Assembly: GCA_020718265.1 (NCBI GenBank)
Contig: DYSM01000013.1
Location: 1-16,723, forward strand
Length of the DNA stretch: 16,723 nt
Direction of reading: 5' to 3'
DNA from: Draconibacterium orientale
GTDB lineage: Bacteria > Bacteroidota > Bacteroidia > Bacteroidales > JAADGE01
Below, in pieces: positions 14,553-16,723 of this stretch (positions are counted from its first letter, which is position 1; each line of letters starts with the position of its first letter). The notes beneath the pieces were generated by a model. That model was given only the letters and a program-made list of their open reading frames with translations, was not told the origin of the DNA and made no database searches. Position numbers and translations under genes: made by a program.

Positions 14553-16721
14553 ATGAACACACGCACTCTTTCCGAACAATATCAGACTTTAACAACATTC
14601 ATTTACGCAGGCGAACTTGCAGATGCGTTTACTGAAATTCACACTCAGTTGCAACTTTGCGAACGCGCCGATTTGTTTGACGAATACGAAAAATTGCTTA
14701 CAACTTACACATTTTTATTACGTTATACATTCGAAGGTGTGAACGACCCCGAACGCGAGCGTATTTTCAAACATTTACAACTCGACATGTTGAATTTGGC
14801 TGATAATCTGAAAGATGCGTTGTTTACAAAATTTTCTACAGAAAAATATTATGCAGATAAACGCACAGCCGAGCGCGAAATTATTAAACATAATCACGAT
14901 TTTTCTTCAATTTTAGAAAAAATTAAACTGATTGAAAATCCGGAACTTATTGAACGAAAGACACTTATTGCAGTTTTGTTCATGTATTTACAGTCCGTAA
15001 AATTTACCGAAGCTCAAAGCGAACTTGTTCAGAAATCTATTCGTTCAAAAGCATTAAAAATTCATGAAAAAGCATTGATTGTCAGTTCGTTAACGGTCAG
15101 CTTGCTAAATCGTTTCGATGAACATAAAATTCACACCCTCTTTGCATTTTATGATGCCAACCAAAAACAGATTTGGCAGCGTGCAATAGTTGGCATCGTG
15201 CTGGCGTTTTTCGTGCATGATAGTCGTATTCAAATGTATCCGGCTCTTGTAAAACGTTTAGAGCAACTCTCTGAGGATAACGATATTGAGAAAAATATCG
15301 AACAAATTGTGCTTCAATTTACGAAAACAAAAGAAACAAAAAAAATCTCGGATAAACTTCAAAATGACATTCTGCCGCAAGTCAGCAAAATGAAACTTGC
15401 AGATAAATTGGATTTAGACAAATTACTGACTGATAAACAGATAGAAGATTTTAACCCCGACTGGGAAGAAGTATTTGAAGACGCTCCGGATTTGTTAAAC
15501 AAAATGGAAGAAATTTCTAAACTTCAGCTCGACGGTACGGATGTGTTTATGACAGCGTTCTCACAATTGAAAAATTTTCCGTTTTTTACGCAAACGCACA
15601 ACTGGTTTATGCCGTTTTATAAGGAAAATTCCGATGCCGTAAAAGCATTGGCTACTGGCACGGAATCATTTGATGCTCACGTATTTGCGGATGGTTTACA
15701 ACGCTCGGCTTATATCTGTAATTCCGACAAATATTCGTTCTGCATGAACATTGCAATGCTGCCGGAATCGCAAAAGAAAATGATTGCCGGCATGTTCAAA
15801 ATGGAACTCCACGCTATGAAAGATATTGACGAAGAAGACGAACTTCTTCAAAAAGGACTGAAAACAAAGCATTTATACACTCGTTACATTCAAGATTTGT
15901 ATCGTTTTTACAAATTGCATCCTTGGGGAAAAGAACAAGCTTTGTCGAACATTTTCGACAGTGATTTAGATTTCTACAACACGTTCTTTTACAAGTTTTT
16001 AATAAAAAATGAAACACTTTTGAGAACAGTTGCCGAATTTTACTTCAAGAAGGAATTTTATCATGAAGCTTTGCTTGCATTCGGAAAAATTACGATAACA
16101 GAAAAAAATGCACGTCGAATTTTTGAGAAAATGGCATTTGCATCTCAAAATTTGGGCGATTTTGAGCAAGCTGCATCCTTTTACGAACGCGCAGACTTGT
16201 ATGACGGTAATCAATTGTGGCTCAACACGAAACTTGCCTTTTGCTATCGAAAACTACAAAAATTTGACAAAGCCTTGGAATTTTACAAACGTGCCGAAGC
16301 CGATGAACCGCAAAGCACTAACATTCAGGCAAATGTTGCAAATTGTTTGTTAAACTTAGGAAAATATAACGAGGCTTTGCAATATTATTTCAAACTCGAA
16401 TATCTGGAACCTGACACTCCGAAAATTTTGCGACCGCTGGCTTGGTGTGCATTAGTTTCAGGGAAAATTGATACTGCTTTGAAATATTATGACAAGCTAA
16501 TTGCTTTAAAACCAAATGAATACGACTTCATTAACCACGCGCACACGCTACTTGTTGCCGGTCGTTTGGCAGATTCAGTACAAAGTTACAACCAAGCTAT
16601 AAAGAAAATTGGTGTGGCTGAAACAATTTCGAGTATTCACGAAGATGCCGTGCATTTAACAGAAAACGGCGTAGAACAATCAGTTATTCAGTTGCTTACA
16701 GATTTTCTTAAATTGTCTTGA
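14553..16721 (+). CDS. Large cytosolic TPR protein of a Bacteroidota-type family
   Basis: A 722-aa protein without signal peptide or membrane segment. The C-terminal part holds five or six tetratricopeptide repeats from about 490 to 689. The clearest are residues 555-588 (NTKLAFCYRKLQKFDKALEF), 590-622 (NVANCLLNLGKYNEALQYYF) and 624-656 (RPLAWCALVSGKIDTALKYY). The N-terminal two thirds are helical and contain an unusual aromatic block, FPFFTQTHNWFMPF (342-355), and a conserved-looking KTKHLYTRYIQDLYRFYKLHPW (437-458). From memory this architecture recurs in Bacteroidota proteins annotated only as TPR proteins. TPR superhelices bind partner proteins; the partner is unknown. The TGA stop lies 2 nt before the window end. 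A 63-nt gap precedes the start, with only a weak promoter candidate. Confidence 0.85.
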   Translation: MNTRTLSEQYQTLTTFIYAGELADAFTEIHTQLQLCERADLFDEYEKLLTTYTFLLRYTFEGVNDPERERIFKHLQLDMLNLADNLKDALFTKFSTEKYYADKRTAEREIIKHNHDFSSILEKIKLIENPELIERKTLIAVLFMYLQSVKFTEAQSELVQKSIRSKALKIHEKALIVSSLTVSLLNRFDEHKIHTLFAFYDANQKQIWQRAIVGIVLAFFVHDSRIQMYPALVKRLEQLSEDNDIEKNIEQIVLQFTKTKETKKISDKLQNDILPQVSKMKLADKLDLDKLLTDKQIEDFNPDWEEVFEDAPDLLNKMEEISKLQLDGTDVFMTAFSQLKNFPFFTQTHNWFMPFYKENSDAVKALATGTESFDAHVFADGLQRSAYICNSDKYSFCMNIAMLPESQKKMIAGMFKMELHAMKDIDEEDELLQKGLKTKHLYTRYIQDLYRFYKLHPWGKEQALSNIFDSDLDFYNTFFYKFLIKNETLLRTVAEFYFKKEFYHEALLAFGKITITEKNARRIFEKMAFASQNLGDFEQAASFYERADLYDGNQLWLNTKLAFCYRKLQKFDKALEFYKRAEADEPQSTNIQANVANCLLNLGKYNEALQYYFKLEYLEPDTPKILRPLAWCALVSGKIDTALKYYDKLIALKPNEYDFINHAHTLLVAGRLADSVQSYNQAIKKIGVAETISSIHEDAVHLTENGVEQSVIQLLTDFLKLS

Positions 16722-16723
16722 TT

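Overview
The window looks like a chromosomal segment of a member of the Bacteroidota, most likely Bacteroidales or a relative. The supporting signs are signal peptides ending in '(S)AQ', the lack of clear Shine-Dalgarno sequences, several exact matches to the Bacteroidota -7 promoter element TAnnTTTG, A/T-rich intergenic DNA, and typical Bacteroidota families (OstA-like LPS-transport protein, a SurA/PpiC chaperone cluster, DUF445, a large cytosolic TPR protein). No rRNA, tRNA, CRISPR array, transposase or integrase was seen. I call fifteen genes, all complete in the window. Fourteen lie in tightly packed transcription units; the DUF445 gene and the flippase-like gene are the only minus-strand genes.

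Layout. (1) 108-1484 (+): a D-2-hydroxyacid dehydrogenase of the phosphoglycerate dehydrogenase type, then a small four-helix membrane protein. It runs tail to tail into (2) 1471-2685 (-), a DUF445 membrane protein whose stop overlaps the preceding gene. (3) 2874-11824 (+): a long run of eight genes. It opens with three related SurA-like periplasmic folding factors (two-parvulin PPIase, short lipoprotein, SurA). A three-gene block follows: RecF/OLD-like AAA ATPase, a small protein with a PD-(D/E)xK-like motif, and a 74-aa antitoxin-like protein. The run ends with a MoxR AAA+ ATPase and an OstA-like protein joined stop to start. (4) 11826-12842 (-): a flippase-like membrane protein of the lysylphosphatidylglycerol synthase TM-region family. 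(5) 12971-16721 (+): an exported protein of unknown function, a nitroreductase-family protein and a large TPR protein.

How it fits together. The long run is mostly outer-membrane biogenesis: SurA-type chaperones escort outer-membrane proteins through the periplasm, and the OstA-like protein belongs to the LPS transport (LptA/LptD N-terminal) superfamily. The accessory-looking part is 7085-9217. By gene content the ATPase, PD-(D/E)xK-like protein and antitoxin-like ORF do not belong to envelope assembly. The middle of the ATPase gene is about 25% G+C by hand count, against about 46% in a matched stretch of surA just upstream. The arrangement resembles two-component ATPase-nuclease defence systems, but I do not recognise it as a named one. 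It is the best candidate here for an undescribed system.
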